This document shows positions 8,863-17,684 of a stretch of 64,000 nt of DNA, one piece after another. Below the pieces are notes generated by a model. The model saw only the letters and a program-made list of their open reading frames with translations, ran no database searches and was not told where the DNA came from. Each line of letters begins with the position of its first letter. Positions within the stretch are counted from its first letter, which is position 1. Location of the stretch: assembly GCA_965267245.1 (NCBI GenBank), contig OZ253939.1, positions 744,001-808,000 on the forward strand. The letters are read 5' to 3'. The stretch is from JANSWY01 sp965267245. Its GTDB lineage: Bacteria; Bacteroidota; Bacteroidia; Cytophagales; Cyclobacteriaceae. A program made the translations under genes and the position numbers.

Positions 8863-9621
8863 CTACTTCAATCCCAAAGATTCAAAAATGACATCAGCAG
8901 CTACCCTACTCCCCTTAAGAGATGGATGAAATTGATCAGGTCCGTAATAGGTGTAGTCGCCAGTGGAATCAAAGTAGTCTTTCCACACCTGCCCCACTGG
9001 GCATAAAATGGCATTATTAGCGTTAGCTCCTGCAGTATAATTGGCAATAACTCCAGGAAATGTATGGTAATATGCCCTTGATGGCCAAACCATGAAATAA
9101 GCCAGCTGAGCTCCATTTTCTTCGCATATGTCTTTATAAAGCTTGCCATCATTCACCAACATGTCATAGCCATCCTGCTGTGATGAGGGACCTTGTTGAA
9201 TGATGACATAGTCGAACTCTTGTGATTTGATTAATTCCTGGACTTCACCATCTGCCCAGTGATCCCCAATAGCATAACCACCTTGAGCTAACGTGACGGT
9301 TTGTAACTCAACTCCTTCTTCCTTTGCTTTCTCTTTGACCAGTTCAGGAAGATTGTTGTAGATGGTTAAGCTATTTCCCACAAATAGAATGGAAAATTCT
9401 ACAATTGTAGAATCATTGCTCTCATCTGTTTGATCATCATCGTCAGAGCCGTCCTGGCCACCGCCATTTCCAGACCCATTTGTATCGGTATGTCCGCTAT
9501 CGCCATCATCATCCGTAATATCCACCTGTTGATTTTCCTGAGTTGGTTGAGGTTCGGTATTCGAACAAGCAATGCCTATCAGTAAAGTAGCCGATAGCAA
9601 TAGAATGATTTGATACTTCAT
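8863..9621 (-). CDS. SGNH/GDSL-hydrolase-like lipoprotein
   Basis: A lipoprotein signal (LLIGIAC, Cys19) is followed by a low-complexity linker rich in Asp, Gly and Ser (about residues 34-70) and then a domain of about 180 residues. The domain starts FSILFVGNSLT with the likely nucleophile Ser84 and ends with the D-x-x-H pair in DQFHPSLKG (Asp229, His232), the pattern of SGNH esterases; it is closest to the DUF4886-like branch seen in Bacteroidota. A surface-tethered esterase acting on acylated sugars or polymers is likely. The gap of 51 bp to the downstream AraC gene on the same strand leaves a shared transcript possible. Confidence 0.82.
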   Translation of the reverse strand: MKYQIILLLSATLLIGIACSNTEPQPTQENQQVDITDDDGDSGHTDTNGSGNGGGQDGSDDDDQTDESNDSTIVEFSILFVGNSLTIYNNLPELVKEKAKEEGVELQTVTLAQGGYAIGDHWADGEVQELIKSQEFDYVIIQQGPSSQQDGYDMLVNDGKLYKDICEENGAQLAYFMVWPSRAYYHTFPGVIANYTAGANANNAILCPVGQVWKDYFDSTGDYTYYGPDQFHPSLKGSRVAADVIFESLGLK

Positions 9622-9687
9622 GAGAACGAGATTGATTCTGAATAATCACAATCCCCGAAAAGAAAACCCTTACTTATCAATGAGATT

Positions 9688-10329
9688 CTAGTACTTCAGA
9701 ACCCAAACACCCTCACCATATCCACTATATGAAGCTGTAGCATTTTCTGCTTCTTCACGTGTATCATAATCAGCAAGGGACACTCCAAAATAACTGTGTT
9801 TATCCTTGGTGTGCTCAATCACCTTTACATAATTCCCCTCATTTGCAAGTTTGTTGGCGTAATCCATTGCTAAATCGTCATCAAGGCTACTTGAAACCAG
9901 TACGTAAAACCGACCTGTGGCGGAAGAGACAGTTTCTACTGTGCCTCCTGCTGATCTTTTTGCCTCTAGTTCAGCCAATTCGTTCAATTTGGCATTTACA
10001 AACAATAATTGGTTTTGAGGATAGGTTTCATTAGGAAACAATGAAGCAGCTTCTGAATAAAGTGATTGAGCAATTTGCCAATCTTCCTGGTTAAAAGCGG
10101 TATCAGCATCTACAATCAATTGATCATACTTGATTTTATTGCGAGCTTCCTGCTCTTTTCTTTTTTTCTCTGCTTTCGCTTTGGCAATTTGTTCGAGACG
10201 GGCTTGTTCTTTGGCCTCCTGAGCAGGTCTATACATAAAAAAATACCACCCACCTACTAAAACAGTTAGTACTACTACTACTCCAATAACGATACCGACT
10301 GTTTTGTTACTGTTAGAATTGTCACTCAT
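9688..10329 (-). CDS. Single-pass membrane protein with SPOR domain
   Basis: The 213-residue protein has one N-terminal membrane segment (residues 10-31), a charged Lys/Glu/Ala coiled coil (34-70), a TPR-like helical stretch (YDQLIVDADTAFNQEDWQIA onward) and a C-terminal SPOR domain (140-213) ending EGVWVLKY. SPOR domains bind glycan strands lacking stem peptides at septa, so a role in the periplasm at the cell wall is expected. The Nin-Cout layout fits this. It stands 93 bp downstream of the transglutaminase gene on the same strand and may be part of that transcript or independent. Confidence 0.85.
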   Translation of the reverse strand: MSDNSNSNKTVGIVIGVVVVLTVLVGGWYFFMYRPAQEAKEQARLEQIAKAKAEKKRKEQEARNKIKYDQLIVDADTAFNQEDWQIAQSLYSEAASLFPNETYPQNQLLFVNAKLNELAELEAKRSAGGTVETVSSATGRFYVLVSSSLDDDLAMDYANKLANEGNYVKVIEHTKDKHSYFGVSLADYDTREEAENATASYSGYGEGVWVLKY

Positions 10330-10422
10330 TAGTTTAAAAAAGGCTTGTTTGCGGATTAAAGGTAACTAAATGGTATTAGATAAGAAATCACGATTAACGG
10401 AAAGTTCATCTCTCATTCATAA

Positions 10423-11313
10423 CTAGCTGTTTATCAACTCATCAGGTCTTCTCACATCTACGCTTACTTTCATTTTTTGATTACCAGCACTATAAATTAT
10501 ACCTTTCAAAGGAGTCACATCGGCAAAGTCCCTTCCGACTGCTACACGTATATGTTTATCATCCACTAACAGGTTGTTAGTAGCATCAAATTCAACCCAA
10601 TCCAATTCAGGAATATACAATGCAATCCAGGCATGTGAGGCATCTGCACCTACCATTTTAGGTTTGCCCGGAGGTGGAAGCGTTTCCAGGTAACCACTTA
10701 CATAACGTGCTGCAAGCCCAATTGACCTCAAACAAGCCAAACAGAAATGAGCATAATCCTGACACACCCCTTTTTTATTGGTAAATACCTCAGAGACAGG
10801 TGTACTGATATCAGTAAAACCGGGTGTAAATGTAAAATCCTGATAGATTCTGGAATTGAGTTCCAGCATGGCTTCCATAATTGGCCTTCCTGGTGAAAAA
10901 GACTCAAGTGCATATTCACTTATTCCATCTACAAAATCCACATGTTTTGACTGTAGGTAAAACTGCCGAATGTCATTCATAGCATCAGTGGTGCGTAACC
11001 AATCTCTGACCTCTTCCCAGGGTGGCGTTTGAGTAGGATCTGTTGTCATCCAGGCAGGTGACCATAAAGAAACAGCACTTTTGGAAGTGACTGTTAGTTT
11101 TGAATGAGTCCTTTCTATTGAAAAGTGTGTCGTTTCATTCTCAAAGAAATCTGTATTTCTGTTAATGTACTGAGGTGACGGATTAATGTGCTGCTCAAAA
11201 TGCTCAACCCTTTGAAAAGATAGATCCTTAGGCGTTTGTACCATGATGTTATGACACAACGAAGAAGGTGATTCATATATGTAATCGGTGATATGGGTGA
11301 CAAAATATTTCAT
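10423..11313 (-). CDS. Transglutaminase-family protein (amidoligase cluster)
   Basis: The 296-residue cytoplasmic protein has a bacterial transglutaminase N-terminal beta domain (residues 3-85) and a transglutaminase-like core with a complete triad: Cys184 in KGVCQDYAHF, His227 in ADASHAWI and Asp243 in EFDATNN. It has no signal peptide. Its ATG overlaps the TGA of the ATP-grasp/alpha-E gene (positions 11310-11313), which points to translational coupling. Such enzymes act as cysteine peptidases or amide transferases and are found next to circularly permuted ATP-grasp and alpha-E proteins in many bacteria, in a system thought to make or trim a peptide-like product. Confidence 0.92.
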   Translation of the reverse strand: MKYFVTHITDYIYESPSSLCHNIMVQTPKDLSFQRVEHFEQHINPSPQYINRNTDFFENETTHFSIERTHSKLTVTSKSAVSLWSPAWMTTDPTQTPPWEEVRDWLRTTDAMNDIRQFYLQSKHVDFVDGISEYALESFSPGRPIMEAMLELNSRIYQDFTFTPGFTDISTPVSEVFTNKKGVCQDYAHFCLACLRSIGLAARYVSGYLETLPPPGKPKMVGADASHAWIALYIPELDWVEFDATNNLLVDDKHIRVAVGRDFADVTPLKGIIYSAGNQKMKVSVDVRRPDELINS

Positions 11314-13859
11314 ATCTCTGGCAACAATGTAGTTTGAATCATACTGTACCTGCTACTTGTGTGGTTAAAGAATTCCTCATTGATAATATTTGATGCTTCA
11401 TTAAGTAGCCCTTTTATATCATCCAGGAATTCAATCAATACAGGATATGTACCTCTTTTTTCATTCAGTGTGCACAAGTAATCAATATCACAAAGCCTGA
11501 TCTTGGTGGCTGCTTCCAATATTTTCTTTTGTACTGGTTTTAAATCCCTACTTTGACCAAACTCCTGATGGATCATATTTCTGAAATGATCTTCAATTTT
11601 GGTAACCTGATAAATGAGTGATCTGGGGTTCATTTCGTCTACCAGCAAAAGCGTCAATACTGAATGTAATTCTAAATTGGATCTGTACTGGTACCTGTAC
11701 GTCACCAGGCTTTCATTAAAACGCAATGTATCTTCCAACAGATCCTTCTCAGTTTCCAGATTGAATTTCATCGACAAAAGAGATTTAAGGACTGTACATG
11801 TATTGGTAGAGGACTCGATGAACCGTCCCATATTGAGCAAATGCCAGGTTGATTCACGGGTCATGTTGTCAATATTCAACCCGTAGAATGCCATAAGCTC
11901 AATCACCATTTTATCCAATGCATGGTACACTCCTGTAATTGAGTTTCCAGCATTCCTCATAGCATTCAATTGTTCACGAATGCTATCAAGGATTCTCCAG
12001 GTATCCAGACTTAATCTGTCCCGCACAGCGTACCCATTGATAATAAATGACTGAATGGACTGAGCCAGACTTCCAGGTCTGTTTGTATCTGTGGAAAGTG
12101 AAAGCAGCTCCTCTTCCGGGTCCATTAATATTTTTTTATTTGTAAAACCTGGAAGTGTTCCTGTTAAATGAGAAAGACTCTTTAATAAGGTCGAAAGGGC
12201 GACATTTTCTTTGATGTGAATGTCTTCATCAGTCTCATTGTAAGCTGAAAGAACCATCCGCATTAATCTCACAGTATAAGCCGATCTTTCCATGTACCTT
12301 CCTAGCCAAAACAAGTGCTCACCTGTCCTGCTGGGCAATACCGGTTGTGACTTTGTTTGCTGCTTTTGAGGTACCTGTGGTGCTACTGTTTGTGCTTCAG
12401 TTCTTTTGCCTAGCACCCAGGTATCTTTGCTAATTCCTCCAGTTTGATTAGAAACCATAAAGGCGCCTTTCTCCGGAGAACTTCGGGATAACCCCCCTGG
12501 CATTACTGAAAAGCAATTATTTTCTACATCCGCAACCAAATAGCTTCTAAATACTGCGTTACGCGCAACCAATTGGTTGTTTATCCAGGAAGGTGTTGTG
12601 GAGAAGTCCACCATTTCCTGTCCTACATACAAATAGGGATTTGTTTTGATCCTGGCTATGAGTTGAGACTTTTCATCACTTGATAAACTTCCGCCAAAGA
12701 CTGAATTACTCTTCACGCCACGGTAAATTCCCCTTATTATCAGGTGATCAAAATTGTCAATAACATAATTCTTTTCCTTCTCATGTCCGCACCACCAAGT
12801 GGCAACAGAATTAAGCATCAGGTCATCTCCGAGTACGTGTTGGCATATTTTCGGTAAGAAGGCCATTAGTCCTGGATTCTCCAAAATCCTTACACCGAGT
12901 GGGTTGATAACAAGGACATTCTTCCTCCGAATAGCTTCCATTAAACCCACTACCCCTAAATGAGAACTATCCAGAAACTCTAGTGGGTCACAATAAATAT
13001 CATCTACCCTACGGATGAGAACATCTACCTTTTCTAGTCCTTTGATGGTTTTTAGCCAAACATGACCATCACTTACGGTGAGATCATTACCAACTGCCAA
13101 TGTAAATCCCATAAAAGAGGATAGGTAAGCATGCTCAAAATAGGTTTCATTAGTTGGTCCTGGTGAGAGTAACACGACTCGAGGGTTTTCCCTCGTTTCA
13201 GAGGAGAGTCTAACCAAAGTATTCTTCAGTGTTTGGTAGTAGGAAGAGATTTTCCGTACCTCATTTTCTCTAATCAGGTCTGGGAAAACACGTGTCATTG
13301 CTGCCCGGTTCTCAAAAGTGTATCCTGTACCTGACGGAGCATCTGTCCGGTCATGCAAGACCCACATTTGACCATTCGGACTCCTGGCTAGGTCAGCGGA
13401 GTATTGGATTAATTGTTGTTCACCACTTAATTTTAATTTGTCAACCTGTCGTAAAAAACCTCTGTGATTATATATCAGTTCAAAAGGGATCAATCCTTCC
13501 CTGATTAGTTTACGACTACCGTATATATCTTTCAATATGATGTCCAATAACCGGGCACGTTGTTGAAGTCCTTTTTCAATTCCAGACCAGTCCTCACTGC
13601 TGAATACCATGGGAATCGGATCAAGGTTCCATGGTCTGTACATACCATCAGGATCCCCATAGATATTATAAGTTACCCCGTTCTCCCTTAATTGGCGGCT
13701 CACTTCTTCATGGCTCTGCTTGAGCTTCTGAGGATCTATGCCTTCATAATACCTGGCCAATTTTTGCCAGTGTGGGGAAATCTCACCATCCCTGGTTGCC
13801 AACTCATCCAGATACCTGGAATTGCTGGATTTAATATCATTCAGATAAGATGTTATCAT
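11310..13859 (-). CDS. Circularly permuted ATP-grasp and alpha-E fusion protein
   Basis: This 849-residue protein fuses two parts that are often separate genes. Residues 20-480 are the circularly permuted ATP-grasp type 2 ligase (DUF404/DUF407), with GDPDGMYRPWNLDPIPMVFS, LHDRTDAPSGTGYTFENR, VLLSPGPTNETYFEHAYL and a C-terminal GGLSRSS. Residues 510-849 are the alpha-E helical domain, starting LPSRTGEHLFWLGRYMERS and ending with a run of helices. ATP-grasp enzymes couple ATP hydrolysis to carboxylate-amine ligation; alpha-E has no known activity. It lies between the two transglutaminase genes, overlapping one by 4 bp and 72 bp from the other. The product of this cluster is not established. Confidence 0.93.
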   Translation of the reverse strand: MITSYLNDIKSSNSRYLDELATRDGEISPHWQKLARYYEGIDPQKLKQSHEEVSRQLRENGVTYNIYGDPDGMYRPWNLDPIPMVFSSEDWSGIEKGLQQRARLLDIILKDIYGSRKLIREGLIPFELIYNHRGFLRQVDKLKLSGEQQLIQYSADLARSPNGQMWVLHDRTDAPSGTGYTFENRAAMTRVFPDLIRENEVRKISSYYQTLKNTLVRLSSETRENPRVVLLSPGPTNETYFEHAYLSSFMGFTLAVGNDLTVSDGHVWLKTIKGLEKVDVLIRRVDDIYCDPLEFLDSSHLGVVGLMEAIRRKNVLVINPLGVRILENPGLMAFLPKICQHVLGDDLMLNSVATWWCGHEKEKNYVIDNFDHLIIRGIYRGVKSNSVFGGSLSSDEKSQLIARIKTNPYLYVGQEMVDFSTTPSWINNQLVARNAVFRSYLVADVENNCFSVMPGGLSRSSPEKGAFMVSNQTGGISKDTWVLGKRTEAQTVAPQVPQKQQTKSQPVLPSRTGEHLFWLGRYMERSAYTVRLMRMVLSAYNETDEDIHIKENVALSTLLKSLSHLTGTLPGFTNKKILMDPEEELLSLSTDTNRPGSLAQSIQSFIINGYAVRDRLSLDTWRILDSIREQLNAMRNAGNSITGVYHALDKMVIELMAFYGLNIDNMTRESTWHLLNMGRFIESSTNTCTVLKSLLSMKFNLETEKDLLEDTLRFNESLVTYRYQYRSNLELHSVLTLLLVDEMNPRSLIYQVTKIEDHFRNMIHQEFGQSRDLKPVQKKILEAATKIRLCDIDYLCTLNEKRGTYPVLIEFLDDIKGLLNEASNIINEEFFNHTSSRYSMIQTTLLPEI

Positions 13860-13931
13860 TCTGGGTGAAGCTCGTAAATTGTTACTAAAAATAGCTCTTT
13901 TCCTGATAAATTAATTTTCCACAATTACCAA

Positions 13932-16900
13932 TTATTTTGCTCTTTTATACCTTCTCAGGTCCATTGTATGAGGAAAATCCGGATTGTATTCTTCAGTGGT
14001 TTGCGTATAATCAGTGAGTATATTCACTTTTGAAACGAATCTTCCTGCCGTTTGATTGCCGACTACTGTGGGTTCCACCAGGTTGATGGAATGACCAAAA
14101 TCAAAGAACCTGGAGATTCTTCTGGATTCTGCTTCAAAACTGTTAACTGGAAATGTATCATAATTCCTACCGCCTGGATGAGCCACATGGTATTTACAAG
14201 CCGCAACTGACTTTTTGGTCCAGGTGTCGTATAAATCGATCGTTAGAGGAGTATCCACTCCAATGGTTGGATGTAAGGCTGAAGGTGGTTGCCAGGCTCT
14301 GTATCGAATACCAGTTACATATTCTCCTTGTACGCCTGTATTTTTCATAGGGATTCTAAAGCCATTGCATAGAAGATGATACCTGGAATCAGTCAAACCA
14401 GTCACCTTAACCTGTAATCGCTCCAGTGAGGAGTCAACAAACCTTGCTGTACCAGAATTGGATATCTCCTCTCCCAGTACATGCCATGGCTCAATGGCCA
14501 TCTTCAATTCAATGTGAATGTCATCCACCTGCAATTCACCCAAAAATGGAAACCTAAAACTGAAGAAAGGATCAAACCAGGACATATCAAAAGCGTACCC
14601 AGCTGTTTGGAGATCGTTCACTACCTCTGAAAGGTCCTTGTAACAATAATGTGGAAGTAAAAACTTGTCATGCAACGATGTACCCCATCTAACCAATTTA
14701 TGGTCATATGGCTTCTTCCAGAACCAACTCAACAATCCTCGGATTAGAAGCATTTGCACCATACTCATTCGGAAATGTGGTGGCATATCGAATCCCCTGA
14801 ATTCCAGAATCCCCAATCGACCAGAACTGCTGTCTGGGGAATACAATTTATCTATACAAAACTCAGCGCGATGTGTATTGCCAGTGATATCAACCAACAA
14901 ATTCCTGAAAATCCGATCAACGAGCCAGTATGGAACTTCATCCTCCTTTAGATCGGGGATCTGTTGAAAGGCAAGTTCCAATTCATAAAGCATTTCATCC
15001 CTACCTTCATCTACACGTGGTGCCTGGCTGGTGGGACCAATGAATTGAGAAGAAAATAGATAGGATAATGAAGGATGATGTTGCCAGTATGTTATAAAAC
15101 TTTTCAATACATCAGGCCTCCTAAGCAAGGGACTATCAGCTGGTTTCAACCCTCCCAGTGTTACATGATTTCCTCCCCCAGTTCCAGTATGCCTTCCATC
15201 CAGATTAAACTTCTCTGTGGTTAAGCGAGATTCTCTTGCACTGGTATAAAGTGTTTCATAATTGGAGAGTAATTCTCGCCATGATGTTGATGGGTGAATA
15301 TTTACCTCAATAACACCGGGATCAGGAGTGATCATGAACTTTTGAATGCGGTTGTCTGAAGGCGGATCATATCCTTCAATCAAAACCGGAGTGTCCAGTT
15401 TTTCGGCGACACGTTCTACGGTACTAACCAATTGAATGTATTGTTCAAATTTCTCCAGGGGAGGAAAAAAGACAAACAATTTGCCCTGTCGTATCTCAAT
15501 AATCAGACAGGTTTTGAATATTTCATTGGAATTATTGAATTCTTTGCCTTCCTGAACTTCCTGTGAAGGTTTTATGACAGGTAAATCATTGGTTTCAGCA
15601 AATAAATCCTTTTCGAATACTGGTTTTGCTTTTTTCGGGTCCAGGTGCTGGATGGAATCCAGTGGCAGTCTCAATCCTGCGGGTGAGTTTCCTGGAATAA
15701 GGAACAAATGATTCCTTCTGAATGACCACATGCAACTTTGCCAATTTGACTTTTCATCGTCCCAACGAATAGGGAGTGAATAACCTACTGGTTTATCAAG
15801 TCCTTCATTTAGTAACTCTGCCAATTTCTGCCTTTCCAGAGACGACTTTAAGTCAAGTTTCAAAGGATCTACATTGACAGGCACTTTGCTTTCTTCCCAA
15901 ACAAAGTAAAATGGGTCTTCAAAGGCAGGTAACAGGTTTTCCGGATCTATATTCAGCTGTTTGGTTAATTCTTTAGAAAACTGTTCAGCTGTTTCTTCAT
16001 TTAATCCGTAATCTTTTGAGAGGTCAGCCATGAGTTTGTCATTGTGCCAAATAGGATGTCCATCCAGTCTCCAAAAACAGGCTAATTTCCATCTGGGTAA
16101 AGGTTCTCCAGGGTACCATTTACCCTGACCATACTGCATGAGAGCACCATTCCCAAATTCGTCCTTGACGCGATGAAACAGTTCATTGGCAAGCTTCCTT
16201 TTGTGTTCTCCATCTGCTGATGAATTCCATTCAGCTGCATCAGTATTGTCGATACCTACAAAGGTTGGCTCCCCTCCCATTGTCAATCTCACATCATTGG
16301 CATCAAGATCTGCATCTACCTGATCTCCGACTGCCTTAATATGCTCCCATAACTCGTCAGTATAGGGTTTGGTGACACGGGGCTTTTCATGTATCCGGAT
16401 TACCTTGTTTTCGAAATCAAACTTTGTCTCACATGGTTCTGCAGTACCGGATATAGGTGCCGCACTTTGTGGATCCGGCGTACATGCTAAAGGAATATGT
16501 CCCTCTCCCGCAAAAAGCCCTGAGGTACTATCCAGTCCAATCCATCCTGCCCCTGGGATATAGACTTCAGTCCATGCGTGAAGATCAGTAAAATCCTCTT
16601 CAGCACCTGAAGGACCATCCAGGGATTTTTCATCTGCTTTTAATTGAATCAGATAACCAGAAGTAAATCTGGCTGCAAGTCCGATATGCCGTAATACCTG
16701 AACAAGTAACCAGGCAAAATCTCTACAAGAACCTGTACATAATTCGAGCGTTTGCTTGCAACTCTGTACACCTGCTTCTAATCTGATATTGTATTTTATT
16801 TCCTGGTTAATCAATTGGTTGATGGCCACAAGAAGGTCTATTGTATTGATATCCTTCGTTACCAATTTTTTGGCACGTTCCACCAGGTTCATCAGGATGT

Positions 16901-17273
16901 CATCTTCTTCCGTAATATCTAAATAAGGTTGTAATTGCCTCTTAAGGTTTTCCTCATACGTAAATGGAAATTTCTGAGCATAATCCTCCATAAAGAAGTC
17001 AAATGGATTGATCACAACCATGTCGGCAATCACTTCCACATCTACTTCAAAGTGATCAACTTTCTCTGGGAATACAATGCGTGCCAGGTAATTACCAAAA
17101 GGGTCCTGTTGCCAATTGATAAAGTGATTCTCGGGCTTAATATTGAGTGAATATCCCTTAATAAATGTTCGTGAATGAGGTGCGGGTCTTAACCGAATAA
17201 CCTGAGGACTTAGTTCAATATGTCGGTCATAGGAATACTTTGTAAAATGACGGACCGCAACTTTAATTGACAT
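13932..17273 (-). CDS. Transglutaminase fused to putative amidoligase DUF2126
   Basis: I start at the ATG at 17273, where MSIKVAVRHFTKYSYD matches the usual family start; an ATG 12 codons upstream adds unrelated residues. The 1113-residue protein has a transglutaminase N-terminal domain and core (1-290) with Cys183 (GSCRDFAW), His232 (DLHAWTEV) and Asp248 (GLDSTSG), and a large DUF2126 region (about 320-1113). DUF2126 motifs include VRLTMGGEPTFVGID, GTGGGNHVTLGG, FIGPTSQAPR and GNTHRAEFCIDKLYS. Pfam lists DUF2126 as a putative amidoligase. It is first in the minus-strand cluster, so ligase and transglutaminase steps may act in sequence on one substrate. Confidence 0.94.
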   Translation of the reverse strand: MSIKVAVRHFTKYSYDRHIELSPQVIRLRPAPHSRTFIKGYSLNIKPENHFINWQQDPFGNYLARIVFPEKVDHFEVDVEVIADMVVINPFDFFMEDYAQKFPFTYEENLKRQLQPYLDITEEDDILMNLVERAKKLVTKDINTIDLLVAINQLINQEIKYNIRLEAGVQSCKQTLELCTGSCRDFAWLLVQVLRHIGLAARFTSGYLIQLKADEKSLDGPSGAEEDFTDLHAWTEVYIPGAGWIGLDSTSGLFAGEGHIPLACTPDPQSAAPISGTAEPCETKFDFENKVIRIHEKPRVTKPYTDELWEHIKAVGDQVDADLDANDVRLTMGGEPTFVGIDNTDAAEWNSSADGEHKRKLANELFHRVKDEFGNGALMQYGQGKWYPGEPLPRWKLACFWRLDGHPIWHNDKLMADLSKDYGLNEETAEQFSKELTKQLNIDPENLLPAFEDPFYFVWEESKVPVNVDPLKLDLKSSLERQKLAELLNEGLDKPVGYSLPIRWDDEKSNWQSCMWSFRRNHLFLIPGNSPAGLRLPLDSIQHLDPKKAKPVFEKDLFAETNDLPVIKPSQEVQEGKEFNNSNEIFKTCLIIEIRQGKLFVFFPPLEKFEQYIQLVSTVERVAEKLDTPVLIEGYDPPSDNRIQKFMITPDPGVIEVNIHPSTSWRELLSNYETLYTSARESRLTTEKFNLDGRHTGTGGGNHVTLGGLKPADSPLLRRPDVLKSFITYWQHHPSLSYLFSSQFIGPTSQAPRVDEGRDEMLYELELAFQQIPDLKEDEVPYWLVDRIFRNLLVDITGNTHRAEFCIDKLYSPDSSSGRLGILEFRGFDMPPHFRMSMVQMLLIRGLLSWFWKKPYDHKLVRWGTSLHDKFLLPHYCYKDLSEVVNDLQTAGYAFDMSWFDPFFSFRFPFLGELQVDDIHIELKMAIEPWHVLGEEISNSGTARFVDSSLERLQVKVTGLTDSRYHLLCNGFRIPMKNTGVQGEYVTGIRYRAWQPPSALHPTIGVDTPLTIDLYDTWTKKSVAACKYHVAHPGGRNYDTFPVNSFEAESRRISRFFDFGHSINLVEPTVVGNQTAGRFVSKVNILTDYTQTTEEYNPDFPHTMDLRRYKRAK

Positions 17274-17684
17274 ACAGCAAGATTTAAAATACCCATGTAA
17301 AATTATCAATTATCAAACTATTCTGAATCGTCAGATTTTGGAATTTTATCCAGCATATTGATTAATCTGACTTAATGAATCCTTGATAAAATTTTGGGTT
17401 GCTGCTATAGACATCATAGGTTTGATGTTATTGAAAGAATAAACCTAGTCAATGTTATGGAATATACAAATCAATTTTACCCTGGGTTTTGGAGATGCAT
17501 ACTTTTCCTTGTGTTTAGCTTACCTTTTAAAGATTTCAAAAGTTTCATCGTTTTTAGTTATCTTAGTGATACCAGTCAAGATCAATTGATCTAATTCATT
17601 CCGCACATTTTCACAATCTTAGATTTGTTTGCTTTTATCGCATGGGTTCTCGCCTTCCCAATGGATGCTTAAACGTGTGCCTTT
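17274..17684. other. Divergent promoter region, 411 bp
   Basis: The gap separates the minus-strand amidoligase cluster from the plus-strand SUMF1-like gene and must carry promoters for both. A plus-strand frame at 17394-17594 has no recognisable protein features and is not called. No strong repeat or hairpin was seen. Confidence 0.6.
17620..17627 (+). promoter_or_regulatory. Candidate -7 promoter element for SUMF1-like gene
   Basis: TAGATTTG matches the Bacteroidota -7 consensus TAnnTTTG and lies 57 bp upstream of the ATG at 17685. A convincing TTTG -33 element at 19-21 bp upstream is missing, so the call is weak. Confidence 0.25.

Noticed and set aside
17394..17594. 66-codon plus-strand frame between divergent clusters
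   Set aside because: It lies in a divergent promoter region and its composition does not look like a conserved protein.
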